64,000 nucleotides of DNA from Ramlibacter ginsenosidimutans (GTDB lineage: Bacteria > Pseudomonadota > Gammaproteobacteria > Burkholderiales > Burkholderiaceae_C), in assembly GCF_042678185.1 (NCBI RefSeq), contig NZ_JBHUDQ010000003.1; one strand, given 5' to 3'. The stretch's first letter is position 1, and the number at the start of each line of letters is the position of its first letter. The translations under genes and the position numbers were made by a program. The notes under the pieces are model-generated. The model saw nothing but the letters and a program-made list of their open reading frames with translations. It had not been told where the DNA came from and made no database searches. Of this stretch, positions 40,369 through 50,091 are shown piece by piece.

Positions 40369-42474
40369 TTACTGCGCCAGGCGCGCCAGGTCGGCCACGC
40401 GGTTCATGGCCTGGTGCAAGGTGGCCAGCAGCCCCAGCCGGTTGAGGCGCAGGTCCATCTCTTCGGCATTCACCATCACGTCGTCGAAAAAGGCGTCGAC
40501 CGGCCCGCGCAGCGCCGCGAGCGTCTGCAGCGAACCCGTGTAGTCGCCCGACTCGAACTGCGCGCGCGCCTGCGGCGCGATCTTCTGCGTGGCGGCATGG
40601 AGCGCCTTCTCGGCATCTTCCTTCAGCAGCCGCTCGTTCACGTGCGCATCGGCCCGCTCGGCCTTCTTCAGGATGTTGCCGATGCGCTTGTTGGCGGCGG
40701 CCAGCGCCGGCGCCTCCGGCAGCGCCGCGAAGGCACGCACCGCCGCCAGCCGCTTGAGGACGTCACCCAGGCGCTGCGGACGCAGGGCGAGCACCGCCTC
40801 CACTTCCTGCGCGCTGTAGCCCTGCTCGCGCAACAGGCCGGCCAGGCGTTCGTAGATGAAATCGGTGAGCTGTTCGGCGGTGCCCGGCTGCGCCTGCGGG
40901 AACAGGCCCAGCGCCTCGGTGACCAGCGCGCCCAGCTCCAGCGGCAGGTCCTTTTCCATCAGCATGCGCACGATGCCGAGCGCGTGCCGGCGCAGCGCGA
41001 ACGGGTCCTTGTCACCGGTGGGCAGCTGGCCGATCGCGAACAGGCCGGCCAGGGTTTCCAGCTTGTCGGCGAGCGCGACGACCAGGCCCAGCCGGTTGCG
41101 CGGCAGCTCGTCGCCGGCGAAGCGCGGACGGTAGTGGTCCTCGATGGCGGCCGCGATCTCGTTGCCCAGCTTGTCGTGGCGTGCGTAGTAGCCGCCCATG
41201 ATGCCTTGCAGCTCGGGGAACTCGCCGACCATGTCGGTCAGCAGGTCGGCCTTGGCCAGTCGCGCCGCGATGTCCGCTTCATGCGCGAGATGATCGTCGC
41301 CCAGCTGCGCGCCGATCACCTTGGCGATGGCGCGCACGCGCTCCGTGCGCTCGCCCTGCGTGCCCAGCTTGTTGTGGTACACGACCTTCGCGAGCCCCGG
41401 CACCCGCGACTCCAGCGTCTTCTTGCGGTCCTGGTCGAAGAAGAATTTCGCGTCGGCCAGGCGCGGGCGCACCACGCGCTCGTTGCCGCCGATCACCGCA
41501 CTGGGATCCTGCGGGCGGATGTTGCTCACCACCAGGAAGCGGTTGGTGAGCTTGCCGTGCGCGTCGAGCAGCGGGAAGTACTTCTGGTTGGCCTTCATCG
41601 TGAGGATGAGGCATTCCTGCGGCACGGTGAGGAATTCCGGCTCGAAGCTGCAGGTCAGCACGTTCGGCCGCTCCACCAGCGCGGTCACTTCATCCAGCAG
41701 CGCTTCGTCGTGGACGGGCCGTGCGCCGCCGCCGACGCGCTGCGCTGCTTCCTTCAGCTGCCGCTCGATATCGGCACGGCGCTCGGCGAAGCTGGCGATC
41801 ACCGCGCCCTGCTCGCGCATCTGCTGCGCGTAGCTGTCGGCGTCGTGGATGGCGAACGTGGGCGTCTGCGCTTCGAAGCGGTGGCCCGTGGTCATGTTGC
41901 TGGCGGAGAGGCCCAGGGCCCGCACCGGCACAACGCTCGCGCCGTGCAGCGCGACCAGGCGATGCGCGGGACGCACGAACTTCACGTCAGTCCAGCCATC
42001 GGCGAGCTGGTAGGTCATGACCTTGGGGATCGGAAGCTTCGCGATCGCCTCGTGCAGCGCCTTCTGCAGGCCTTCGGCCAGCGTCGCGCCCTTGACGTTG
42101 CTCTCGTAGAAGAGCGCTTCGGCCTTGCCGTCGACGGCGCGCTTCAATTGCGGCACGACCGAGGCGTCGGCGCCGAGCGACTGCAGCTTCTTCAGGAGGG
42201 CCGGCGTCGCCTGGCCCGAGGCGTCGAGGCCGACGCTCACCGGCATCAGCTTCTGCGACACCGACTTGTCCGGCGCCTGCGCGGCGACCGCGGTCACGTG
42301 CGCAGCGAGGCGTCGTGGCGAGGCGAATGCCGTGAGCTTCGATGCGTCCGAAGCGAGGCCTTGCGCCTTGAGCTGCTCCAGCAAGGTGCCGGCAAAGGAG
42401 TCGCCCAGCTTCTTCAGCGCCTTGGGCGGCAGCTCCTCGACAAACAGTTCGACCAGGAGATTGTTCGTCGCCAT
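40369..42474 (-). CDS. glyS: Glycyl-tRNA synthetase beta subunit
   Basis: The 701-residue subunit starts NNLLVELFVEELPPKALKKL, a highly conserved feature of GlyS, and contains the HD-like and anticodon-binding regions (for example MKANQKYFPLLDAHGKL and KADLLTDMVGEFPELQGIMG). It forms the alpha2beta2 enzyme with GlyQ. The start overlaps the glyQ stop (TGATG). Confidence 0.97.
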   Translation of the reverse strand: MATNNLLVELFVEELPPKALKKLGDSFAGTLLEQLKAQGLASDASKLTAFASPRRLAAHVTAVAAQAPDKSVSQKLMPVSVGLDASGQATPALLKKLQSLGADASVVPQLKRAVDGKAEALFYESNVKGATLAEGLQKALHEAIAKLPIPKVMTYQLADGWTDVKFVRPAHRLVALHGASVVPVRALGLSASNMTTGHRFEAQTPTFAIHDADSYAQQMREQGAVIASFAERRADIERQLKEAAQRVGGGARPVHDEALLDEVTALVERPNVLTCSFEPEFLTVPQECLILTMKANQKYFPLLDAHGKLTNRFLVVSNIRPQDPSAVIGGNERVVRPRLADAKFFFDQDRKKTLESRVPGLAKVVYHNKLGTQGERTERVRAIAKVIGAQLGDDHLAHEADIAARLAKADLLTDMVGEFPELQGIMGGYYARHDKLGNEIAAAIEDHYRPRFAGDELPRNRLGLVVALADKLETLAGLFAIGQLPTGDKDPFALRRHALGIVRMLMEKDLPLELGALVTEALGLFPQAQPGTAEQLTDFIYERLAGLLREQGYSAQEVEAVLALRPQRLGDVLKRLAAVRAFAALPEAPALAAANKRIGNILKKAERADAHVNERLLKEDAEKALHAATQKIAPQARAQFESGDYTGSLQTLAALRGPVDAFFDDVMVNAEEMDLRLNRLGLLATLHQAMNRVADLARLAQ

Positions 42475-43379
42475 CACGCGGCCTTCTTCTGCAGTTCGGC
42501 CACCCACTCGCGCGGCGCCATCGGGAAGCCCAGGCGCTCGCGGCTCTCGTAGTAGCTCTGGGCGACGCTGCGCGCCAGGTTGCGGATGCGGCCGATGTAG
42601 GCCGCGCGTTCGGTCACGCTGATCGCGCCGCGCGCATCCAGCAGGTTGAAGGTGTGCGCCGCCTTGAGCACCTGCTCGTAGGCAGGCAGGGCGAGCTGCT
42701 GCTCCATCAGGTGCTTCGCCTGTTTCTCGTGCGCACCGAACGCGGTGAACAGGAACTCGACGTCGCTGTGCTCGAAGTTGTAGGTGGACTGCTCCACCTC
42801 GTTCTGGTGGTACACGTCGCCGTACGTGAGGCCTTCGGTCCACTTCAGGTCGTAGATGTTGTCGACGCCCTGCAGGTACATGGCCAGGCGCTCCAGGCCG
42901 TAGGTGATCTCGCCCGTGATCGGCTTGCAGTCGATCCCGCCCACCTGCTGGAAGTACGTGAACTGCGTGACCTCCATGCCATTCAGCCAGACTTCCCAGC
43001 CCAGGCCCCAGGCGCCCAGCGTCGGGTTCTCCCAGTCGTCCTCGACGAAGCGGATGTCGTTCTTTTTCAGGTCGAAGCCGAGGGCTTCCAGCGATCCGAG
43101 GTACAGCTCCAGGATGTTGGCGGGCGCGGGCTTGAGCACCACCTGGTACTGGTAGTAGTGCTGCAGGCGGTTCGGGTTCTGGCCATAGCGGCCGTCCTTG
43201 GGGCGGCGACTGGGCTGCACGTACGCGGCTTTCCACGGCTCCGGGCCGATGGCGCGCAGGAAGGTCGCCGTGTGCGAAGTGCCGGCGCCGACTTCCATGT
43301 CATAGGGCTGCAGCAGGGCACAGCCCTGGGCGTCCCAGTAGGCCTGCAGCTTGAGGATCAGTTGCTGGAATGTGAGCAT
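42474..43379 (-). CDS. glyQ: Glycyl-tRNA synthetase alpha subunit
   Basis: The 301-residue catalytic subunit has the class II motifs QPYDMEVGAGTSHTATFLRA near the start, AYVQPSRRPKDGRYGQNPNR and LERLAMYLQGVDNIYDL. It is the usual length and order with glyS. Confidence 0.97.
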   Translation of the reverse strand: MLTFQQLILKLQAYWDAQGCALLQPYDMEVGAGTSHTATFLRAIGPEPWKAAYVQPSRRPKDGRYGQNPNRLQHYYQYQVVLKPAPANILELYLGSLEALGFDLKKNDIRFVEDDWENPTLGAWGLGWEVWLNGMEVTQFTYFQQVGGIDCKPITGEITYGLERLAMYLQGVDNIYDLKWTEGLTYGDVYHQNEVEQSTYNFEHSDVEFLFTAFGAHEKQAKHLMEQQLALPAYEQVLKAAHTFNLLDARGAISVTERAAYIGRIRNLARSVAQSYYESRERLGFPMAPREWVAELQKKAA

Positions 43380-43442
43380 AGGCTGCGGGACGGGCGGGTG
43401 CCGCCCCGGGGTGCAGGCCGGCGGCCTGCGGAACCGTGCATT

Positions 43443-44987
43443 TTAGGGCTGCGGGCGACGCAGCCGCGATCCGCATGCAAGCAAGGCGGCGGCCAGCGCC
43501 ACGGCCCACAGCGGCGCGAGGCCCAGGCGCGAGACCCAGCGCGCGAACGGGGTCAGCACGGTGCCGCCTTCCACGTCGCCGACCAGCACGCCGCGGGTCA
43601 CCCGCGGCAGGGCGTCGGTGACGTGGCCGAAGCGGTCGATGATGACGGTGGCGCCCGTGTTGGTGGCCCGGATCATGGGCCGCTCGAACTCCAGCGCGCG
43701 CATGCGGCTGATCTGCAGGTGCTGGTCGATGGCGATGGAGTTGCCGAACCAGGCGATGTTGCTGAGGTTGACGAAGATGGTCGGGGCCTGCGCCGCATCG
43801 GCGAAGCGGGCGCCGAGCTCCTCGCCGAACAAGTCCTCATAGCAGATGTTGGGCGCGAGGCGCTGGCCGGCCCACGCGAACGAGGGCTGGACCACGGCGC
43901 CGCGATTGAAGTCACCCAGCGGGATGTTCATCATCCGCGTGAACCACTTGAACATCGGCGGAATGAACTCGCCGAAGGGCACGAGGTGGTGCTTGTAGTA
44001 GCGGTACGGCGGCGCGCCGGGGGCGAAGCCCATCACGGCATTGGTGTAGCCGTCGGCGAAATTGCCCAGGGGAATGCCGACGAGCGCGGCGCGCGAACCG
44101 TGCGCGAAGGTGTCGCGGATCGCTTCCAGGTAGCCGTCGGGCAGCTGCTCGGGCAGCAGCGGGATGGCCGTCTCGGGCGCGACCACCAGTTGCGCATCGG
44201 TGTCCTGCAGTCGCTTGCCATACCACTCGAGCGCGAGCGGGATGCCGCTGCCGGTCTCGAATTTCTCGTCCTGCGGGATGTTCCCCTGCAGCAGGCCGAC
44301 CCGCAGCTTCGGGCCCGGGGGGCTCGCCTGCGCGTTGCGGGTCTGGACGTTGCACGCGGCGAGCACTCCGGCACTGAGGGCGATGGCCACCCAGTAACGC
44401 CAGGAGCGCCGCGCCGGATGCACGAGCAGCAGCGACAGCAGGTAGGCGAGCGCCGCCGCGACCGCGCCGATGCCGTAGACGCCGACCCACGGGGCGAGCG
44501 CCGCCAGCGGACCGTCGACATGCGCGTAGCCTCCGGCGCCCCAGGGGAGGCCGGTGTAGAGCGTGCCGCGCAGCAGCTCGGCGCCCAACCACAGGCTGGC
44601 GAACAGTGCGGCGTCCCGCGCCGGCCGCCGCGCGCCCGCCAGGCGCCAGAGCGCAGCGGCCAGCGCGTAGTCCAGCGACAGGAAGGCGGCGAGCAGGAGC
44701 ACGGCGGCGGCGGCAAGCGGGGCGGCGAGACCGCCATACACGTGCATGGAGATGTACAGCCACCAGAACGTGCCCGTGAGCCACGCGGTCGCGAAGACCC
44801 AGGACAGCCAGGCGGCGCCGCGCCAATGCGGCGTGCGTTGCAGCAGGCCTGCGAGGCACGCGAGCGAGAGGATCTGCAGCCACCACAGAGGCTGTCCGTT
44901 GCCGGGCCACGCGAGCGAGGCCGCCTGCAGCCAGCCCGCGCCGGCGGCCGCCGCGAGCGCGAGCCAGCGATGCGCGCGCGCGCTCAA
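43443..44987 (-). CDS. lnt: Apolipoprotein N-acyltransferase
   Basis: The 514-residue inner-membrane enzyme adds the third acyl chain to lipoproteins. About eight N-terminal membrane helices precede a periplasmic nitrilase domain with Glu in VVAPETAIPLLP, Lys/Glu in HHLVPFGEFIPP and nucleophile Cys in NICYEDLFGEE. It overlaps corC by ATGA, the same order (corC then lnt) as in E. coli. Confidence 0.96.
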   Translation of the reverse strand: MSARAHRWLALAAAAGAGWLQAASLAWPGNGQPLWWLQILSLACLAGLLQRTPHWRGAAWLSWVFATAWLTGTFWWLYISMHVYGGLAAPLAAAAVLLLAAFLSLDYALAAALWRLAGARRPARDAALFASLWLGAELLRGTLYTGLPWGAGGYAHVDGPLAALAPWVGVYGIGAVAAALAYLLSLLLVHPARRSWRYWVAIALSAGVLAACNVQTRNAQASPPGPKLRVGLLQGNIPQDEKFETGSGIPLALEWYGKRLQDTDAQLVVAPETAIPLLPEQLPDGYLEAIRDTFAHGSRAALVGIPLGNFADGYTNAVMGFAPGAPPYRYYKHHLVPFGEFIPPMFKWFTRMMNIPLGDFNRGAVVQPSFAWAGQRLAPNICYEDLFGEELGARFADAAQAPTIFVNLSNIAWFGNSIAIDQHLQISRMRALEFERPMIRATNTGATVIIDRFGHVTDALPRVTRGVLVGDVEGGTVLTPFARWVSRLGLAPLWAVALAAALLACGSRLRRPQP

Positions 44988-45862
44988 GAGGGCTGGCCGT
45001 CCGCGTCGGCGGGCGAGACCTTGAACCAGCGCACGGCGCCGCCCTTGGTGTGCAGGACCACGAAGCGCAGGCCGCCCAGCGTCACGGACTCGCCGCGCTT
45101 GGGCACGTGCCCCATGTGGTGGGCGATGAAGCCGCCGATGGTGTCGAACTCGCGCTGGTCCTCGTCGGTGCCGATCTCGACGCCGAAGGCCTCGCCCACA
45201 CGCTCGAGCGAGGTGTCGCCGCTCACGCGGTACGTGCGGTCCGCGAGGCCGAAGATGTCGCCTTCGTCCTCCTCGATGTCGAACTCGTCCTCGATCTCCC
45301 CGACGATCTGCTCCAGCACGTCCTCGATGGTGATGAGGCCGGCCACGCGGCCGAATTCATCGATGACGATGGCCAGGTGGTTGCGGTTGCCGCGGAACTC
45401 GCGCAGCAGATCGTTGAGTCCCTTGCTCTCGGGCACGAACACGGCCGGGCGCAGCAAGGCCCGGGGGTTGAGGCCGGGGGCGCGCTGCAGCTTCAGCAGG
45501 TCCTTGGCCATCAGGATCCCGATGATGTTCTCGCGGTCCTTCTCGTAGACAGGAAAGCGCGAGTGCGCGGTGTCGATGACGACGTTGAGGATGTCCTCGT
45601 AGGGCGCGTCGATGTTCACCAGGTCCATGCGCGGCGCCGCGACCATCACGTCGCCGGCCGTGAGCTCGGCCATGTTGATCACGCCTTCGAGCATGACGCG
45701 CGACTCGGGGCCGATGATGTCGGCCTCCTCGGCGTCGGCCAGGGTTTCGATCAGTTCCGCCTTGGAGTCGGGGCCGGGGTGGATGAACTCGGCGACCTTT
45801 TGCAGGAACGTGCGCTTGTCCTGCTTCTCGTGCGCGGTGCGCGCAGGGTGGGGATCTGACAC
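44984..45862 (-). CDS. corC: CorC/YbeX CBS-domain protein
   Basis: The 292-residue cytosolic protein has two CBS domains (about 65-190, including AAPRMDLVNI and IVIDEFGRVAGLITIEDVLEQIVGEI) and a C-terminal CorC_HlyC domain (about 200-280, ADGTYRVSG-like ADRTYRVSGDT). It is linked to Mg2+/Co2+ handling and ribosome metabolism in E. coli, and is encoded upstream of lnt. Confidence 0.95.
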   Translation of the reverse strand: MSDPHPARTAHEKQDKRTFLQKVAEFIHPGPDSKAELIETLADAEEADIIGPESRVMLEGVINMAELTAGDVMVAAPRMDLVNIDAPYEDILNVVIDTAHSRFPVYEKDRENIIGILMAKDLLKLQRAPGLNPRALLRPAVFVPESKGLNDLLREFRGNRNHLAIVIDEFGRVAGLITIEDVLEQIVGEIEDEFDIEEDEGDIFGLADRTYRVSGDTSLERVGEAFGVEIGTDEDQREFDTIGGFIAHHMGHVPKRGESVTLGGLRFVVLHTKGGAVRWFKVSPADADGQPS

Positions 45863-45942
45863 AGCCGTGAGGCAGGAGTGGAGGTGCCCATAGGATACCG
45901 GATTGGCTGTGCCCGCTGGCTCAACTGACCGGCGGCCCCGGC

Positions 45943-46602
45943 TCAGCGCCCGCTGCGGCCGCGCGGGCTCGCGCCGCCGCGGCGCATCTCCTGCAACGTG
46001 GCGAGGAAGTCCAGGAAGTTCTTTGCCTGCCGCTTCAGCCGGTAGTCCGCCTGTGCGACCTGCTCTTCCAGCATCTCGGTGACGCGGCTGTCGAGCGTCG
46101 CGGGCGGCAGCCGCAGGTAGGCCTCGGTCTCGCTGCCGGCGCGCTCGAGCGTGGCGCCGCCGTTGCGGGCGATCTTGATCATCGCGGTGTTCTCGGACAG
46201 CGCGTGGATGAACATCAGCTCCACACCCTCGTTGCGCGCGTGCACGACGGCGCGCTCGAACAGGCGCGATCCATAGCCGCGGCCGCGCGCCTTCTTCAGC
46301 ACGGACACACCGAACTCCGCACCGGCGGGACTTTCGGGCTCGTGCGGCAGGAAGGCGAGGTGGGCCATCGCGATCAGTTCCAGCTTGCGGTTGAAGATGC
46401 CGAAGACGTCGTCACGATCGAAGTCCAGGCCGTCGACATAGCGCTGGATCTGTTCGTCGGTGGCGCTGTAGCCGAACCTCAGGTAGCGGTCTTCACCGTC
46501 GAGGGCGAGAAGGTGACTCGCGATGCGCCCGCGATGCTGCTCGCCCAGGGCGCGGATCGGGACGCGGCCGCTGCGCGCGTCCTGCGGCTTGAGGGAATCC
46601 AT
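45943..46602 (-). CDS. GNAT-family N-acetyltransferase
   Basis: The 219-residue product has an N-terminal GNAT domain with the acetyl-CoA loop KKARGRGYGSRLFERAV and the C-terminal segment NTAMIKIARNGGATLERAG, followed by a ~55-residue helical tail ending in a basic RGGASPRGRSGR. The substrate is unknown; the tail suggests a protein or nucleic acid contact. It is divergent from the adenylyl cyclase gene. Confidence 0.88.
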   Translation of the reverse strand: MDSLKPQDARSGRVPIRALGEQHRGRIASHLLALDGEDRYLRFGYSATDEQIQRYVDGLDFDRDDVFGIFNRKLELIAMAHLAFLPHEPESPAGAEFGVSVLKKARGRGYGSRLFERAVVHARNEGVELMFIHALSENTAMIKIARNGGATLERAGSETEAYLRLPPATLDSRVTEMLEEQVAQADYRLKRQAKNFLDFLATLQEMRRGGASPRGRSGR

Positions 46603-46739
46603 GCCGCGACTTTAAGGGTTTTCCCGGAGGGTCGCAGTGACCGGCAAGGGACCGCACAAGGACGCCATGGGCGTGAACAATTTCCTCCATATTAGATACA
46701 ACGTGCTACAAATGCTGGACTTCCACGTCCTCATCCGCC

Positions 46740-48515
46740 ATGTCCGCCCAGTCGTCCGTGCCGTCCCCGTTCACGCGAGCCACGAAGGTGATCGTCGTGG
46801 CCGATGTGGTGGAGTCGGTGCGGCTGATGGCACTCGGCGAGCAGGACTTCATTGCCCGCTGGCATCGCTTCGTGAACTTCGCGCAGGAGCAGGCGAGCCT
46901 GCATGCGGGCCGGCTGCACAAGAGCCTCGGCGATGGCTTGATGCTGGAGTTCGCCGACGAGGCCGGCTGCGTTCGCGCCGCACTGGCGATGCAGGCCTGG
47001 TTCCGTGACGTGAACCAGGCGCTGCAGCCCGAGGAGCATGTGCACCTGCGCATCGGCGCGCACGTGGCCGACGTGCTCGAGGACCAGTACGACATCTACG
47101 GCAACGACGTGAACGTCGCCGCGCGCATTGCGAGTCTCGCCGGCCCGGGCGACTTCGTGATCTCCTCCACCTTCCGCGCCCGCCTGCGCGGCGCGCTGTC
47201 GCTGCATCTCGAGGACCTCGGCGACTGTCATCTCAAGCACGTGAAGCAGCCGGTGCACGCGTACCGTGTCGCGCAGGCAGGTCACACCCCCGTGCTTCCC
47301 AGGCAGGCCATCGATCCGGGCGGCCTGCGGGCGAGCGTGGCCGTGCTGCCCTTCGCCACCGAAGGCCAGGTGATCGGGGGCGTCAGCGGCGAAACGCTGG
47401 CCGACGAACTGGTCGCGGGGCTGGCCCGCAGCGACGTGCTGCAGGTCGTGTCGCGCATGTCCACCTCCGCACTCGACGCCGGACGCAACACGCTGGAGAA
47501 GGTCGTCGACGCAGTCGGTGCGCGCTATGCGCTGACGGGCCGGGCCCGCGTGCAGCCCCAGGCGCTGGCGTTGTACGCCGAGCTCGCCGAGACCGGCAGC
47601 GGACACGTGGTGTGGGCGGACAGCTTCGAATCCGCCTTGGGCGCGCACGGCCTGCTGGATGGACGCTTGCGTACGCGGGTGCTGGCGGCCTTGCACGCCG
47701 CGGTGATCGCGCACGAAGTGCACCTGGCCAAGTCGCGCCCGGCGCCGTCGCTGGAAGGATCGACCTTGCTGCTGGCCGCCATCGGTCTGATGCATCGCCT
47801 GTCTCCCGTGGACATCGAAGACGCGCGCCGCATGCTGGACCTCCTGCTCGAACGTTGGCGACGGCATCCGACCGGGCATGCGTGGATGTCGCACCTGCAT
47901 GTGTTGCGCGTGCAGCTCGCAGGCTCCGGTTTCGCACAGCACGACGCGGCTCGTGCGCGTGCGCATGCCGCGTCGGCGGTGCAGGCGGACCCCACGTCAC
48001 CGCTGCTGCTGGCGCTGGAAGGCCATGCGTTCGTGCACGGTGCGCGCAACCTGGAGGCTGCGGAAGAGCGCTTCAACCAGGCTCTCAGCTTCAAGCCGCA
48101 GCATTCGGTGGCTTTGCTGTTCATGGGCGAGATGCTGGCCCTGCGAGGCGATGCCGAAGCGGCGAACGCGATCACCAGTGCCGCACGGCAATCGCTCTGG
48201 CTGGAACCCTTGCGCTACATGTACGACGCGATCTGCGCGCTGGCCGCACTGGCCGATGGCGACGCGGAATCGGCCATGGAGTTCGCACTCCTCGCGCTGC
48301 GGCGCAATCCGCGCTACCTGCCGGCGTGGCGCACCCTGGTCGTTGCGCAGGTGGAGACCGAAAGGCTGGGCGAGGCCCGCGCGAGCCGCCAGCAACTGCT
48401 CAAGCGGCAGCCGGCATTCACCGTGCGCAGCTTCAGCGGATCCACTGCCATGAATGCGGAGCTGGAGGGCCGCTTCGAGCGGGCCCTGCTGGAAGCCGGT
48501 TGCCCGGCTCGCTGA
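46740..48515 (+). CDS. Class III adenylyl/guanylyl cyclase with TolB-like and TPR regions
   Basis: The 591-residue soluble product has an N-terminal cyclase domain (about 15-175). Metal Asp22 (VADVVESVRL) and Asp65 (KSLGDGLML), substrate Lys61 and Asp118, and the transition-state Asn125/Arg129 (GNDVNVAARI) are all present, so it should be active and ATP-specific. Next is a TolB-like region starting ASVAVLPFATEG (about 195-320), then helical TPR repeats to the end (for example NLEAAEERFNQALSFKPQHSVA, cut here). The convergent gene encodes a Crp-type regulator whose 3' end is 6 bp away. Confidence 0.92.
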   Translation: MSAQSSVPSPFTRATKVIVVADVVESVRLMALGEQDFIARWHRFVNFAQEQASLHAGRLHKSLGDGLMLEFADEAGCVRAALAMQAWFRDVNQALQPEEHVHLRIGAHVADVLEDQYDIYGNDVNVAARIASLAGPGDFVISSTFRARLRGALSLHLEDLGDCHLKHVKQPVHAYRVAQAGHTPVLPRQAIDPGGLRASVAVLPFATEGQVIGGVSGETLADELVAGLARSDVLQVVSRMSTSALDAGRNTLEKVVDAVGARYALTGRARVQPQALALYAELAETGSGHVVWADSFESALGAHGLLDGRLRTRVLAALHAAVIAHEVHLAKSRPAPSLEGSTLLLAAIGLMHRLSPVDIEDARRMLDLLLERWRRHPTGHAWMSHLHVLRVQLAGSGFAQHDAARARAHAASAVQADPTSPLLLALEGHAFVHGARNLEAAEERFNQALSFKPQHSVALLFMGEMLALRGDAEAANAITSAARQSLWLEPLRYMYDAICALAALADGDAESAMEFALLALRRNPRYLPAWRTLVVAQVETERLGEARASRQQLLKRQPAFTVRSFSGSTAMNAELEGRFERALLEAGCPAR

Positions 48516-48521
48516 TGCACG

Positions 48522-49181
48522 CTACCAGCGCGCCGGGAGTTTCTTCTTCAGCGTGATGCGCTTGATGCCCAGCTCCACGTAGCCGCCCTTTTCGAGGTCC
48601 TTGAGCAAGCGACTCACCATTTCGCGGGAGGCGCCGACGCGACTGGCGATCTGCTGGTGCGTGATCTGCGTGAGCTGCACGGGCATCTGCATGCTGGCGG
48701 GGCCCTGCTCGCCCTCGAGGGTGTGGATCACGCGCCCGTACACATCGAGCAAGGCCATCTGGCGTGCGGTTTCGGTGGCCGCGCGGGCGCGCCGGATCAC
48801 CTGCGTGACGAGCTGCAGCGCGAACGCGGGCTCCTCCGCCAGATGCTGTTGCACCGCAGAGCGCACGACCAGTGCGCACAGGCAGGGCTCCAGGGTCATG
48901 ACGGAGGCCGAGCGGGGCGCGCCATCGAGCGACATTTCGCCGAAGTAGTCGCCCGCCTGGATCATGCCGTACGTTATCTCGCGGCCGTTCTCGTCGGTGG
49001 CATACACCTTCACCTGCCCTTGCAGCAGGACGAACAGGGAGTCCCCCGGCTCGCCTTCGTTCAAGATGATGGTGTTCTTGCGGTAACTGCGCACGATGCC
49101 GCGAGCCGCGAGGCGGCCCAGGCTGGGCTCCAGCTGCGCGATCAGCTTCTCGTGCTCCACCGCAGTCCTGGACACGTTCAT
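48522..49181 (-). CDS. Crp/Fnr-family transcriptional regulator
   Basis: The 219-residue product has a cyclic nucleotide-binding domain (about 20-135) with GEPGDSLFVLLQGQVKVY and the phosphate-binding cassette YFGEMSLDGAPRSASV. The Gly-Glu and Arg-Ser of Crp are kept, so cAMP binding is plausible. A helix-turn-helix (THQQIASRVGASREMVSRLL) follows. No Fnr-type Cys cluster is present. Together with the adjacent cyclase it suggests a local cAMP circuit. Confidence 0.92.
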   Translation of the reverse strand: MNVSRTAVEHEKLIAQLEPSLGRLAARGIVRSYRKNTIILNEGEPGDSLFVLLQGQVKVYATDENGREITYGMIQAGDYFGEMSLDGAPRSASVMTLEPCLCALVVRSAVQQHLAEEPAFALQLVTQVIRRARAATETARQMALLDVYGRVIHTLEGEQGPASMQMPVQLTQITHQQIASRVGASREMVSRLLKDLEKGGYVELGIKRITLKKKLPARW

Positions 49182-49241
49182 GACGCCTCCCTCGTGTGAG
49201 AAAACTCTAGCATGGGCCCGGGCAGCGACCTAGAGGGGCTG

Positions 49242-49895
49242 CTAGTGGATGGGGGCGTGCAGGTGCGCGGCACCGATGGGCGGCAGCACTGCGACCTGGC
49301 TCACGAGGGCACGCACGCCATTCGCGTGCGTCTTCACGCACATGCTGCGCACGTGACTGCGTACGGTGGACACCGCGACCCCGAGCTGCACCGCCGTCTG
49401 CGGTGCGGAATGGCCTTGGCACAGGACGGCCAGCACCTGCTCTTCGGACGGGGTGAGTCCGTGCGTGCGCGCGAAGAAGCACAGCATCACGGGATCACAG
49501 ACCGAGCTGCGGGAGAACACGAGGGCCACGTTCGGCGCCTGGAGCGGACGGTCCGGGCGCAAGGGAAGCACCGCGATGCTCACGCGCTGCCGGCCCGGAC
49601 CGCGCAGGGCCATCAGGCTGCGTCGCCCCGTTTCCGCCTTGGCGAACGCCTGCTCGAGGACGCGCGATTGCGCGGCATCGATGGTGCGCAGCACGCCGTC
49701 GTGCAGCGCCAGGACGTGGCGGCGCGCCAGCTCGTGGCGCCCCGAATGATTGGCATGGAGAAGCTGGCCGCGCAACGAAGCGAGCAGGACGCCGTGCGAG
49801 AGTTCGTCCATGAACGGCGCGAGGCTGAGGCCCGCGCTCACCGGCATCTCCGCGAAGGCTCGTGCGCCTTCCATTCCCTCGACCGATCGGTCCAT
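49242..49895 (-). CDS. LuxR-type HTH transcriptional regulator
   Basis: The 217-residue product from ATG 49895 (good AAGGGGGAAGG upstream) has a PAS-like N-terminal half (about 20-140) with ANHSGRHELARRHVLAL, and a GerE/LuxR DNA-binding domain near the C-terminus: LTPSEEQVLAVLCQGHSAPQ, with TAVQLGVAVSTVRSHVRSM as the recognition part. No autoinducer-binding domain is evident. It is divergent from the hypothetical gene at 50092 and may control it. An upstream ATG would add 44 residues that look non-coding. Confidence 0.9.
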   Translation of the reverse strand: MDRSVEGMEGARAFAEMPVSAGLSLAPFMDELSHGVLLASLRGQLLHANHSGRHELARRHVLALHDGVLRTIDAAQSRVLEQAFAKAETGRRSLMALRGPGRQRVSIAVLPLRPDRPLQAPNVALVFSRSSVCDPVMLCFFARTHGLTPSEEQVLAVLCQGHSAPQTAVQLGVAVSTVRSHVRSMCVKTHANGVRALVSQVAVLPPIGAAHLHAPIH

Positions 49896-50091
49896 CGCCT
49901 TCCCCCTTGCGTGAGTGAAAAGCTTAGGAACACGACAGGCAGCGGCGTTAGGGAGTTTCGGAGTCGCTTCTGGTGAACGAATACCTTGACGCGCAAACCG
50001 CCGCTGCGGTGAGGCGAGAGGGCTCACCCGAGGGCACGCGAATCGATGCGCTCCGGCTTGCGACGGCCGGCGACGCTAGACTGCGATCACG

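Noticed and set aside
38920..42552. 1210-codon plus-strand ORF
   Set aside because: It lies antisense to plsC, gmhB and glyS, which have clear motifs. Low-complexity Arg/Gln/His-rich product.
42654..45548. 964-codon plus-strand ORF
   Set aside because: Antisense to glyQ, lnt and corC, and without any domain pattern.
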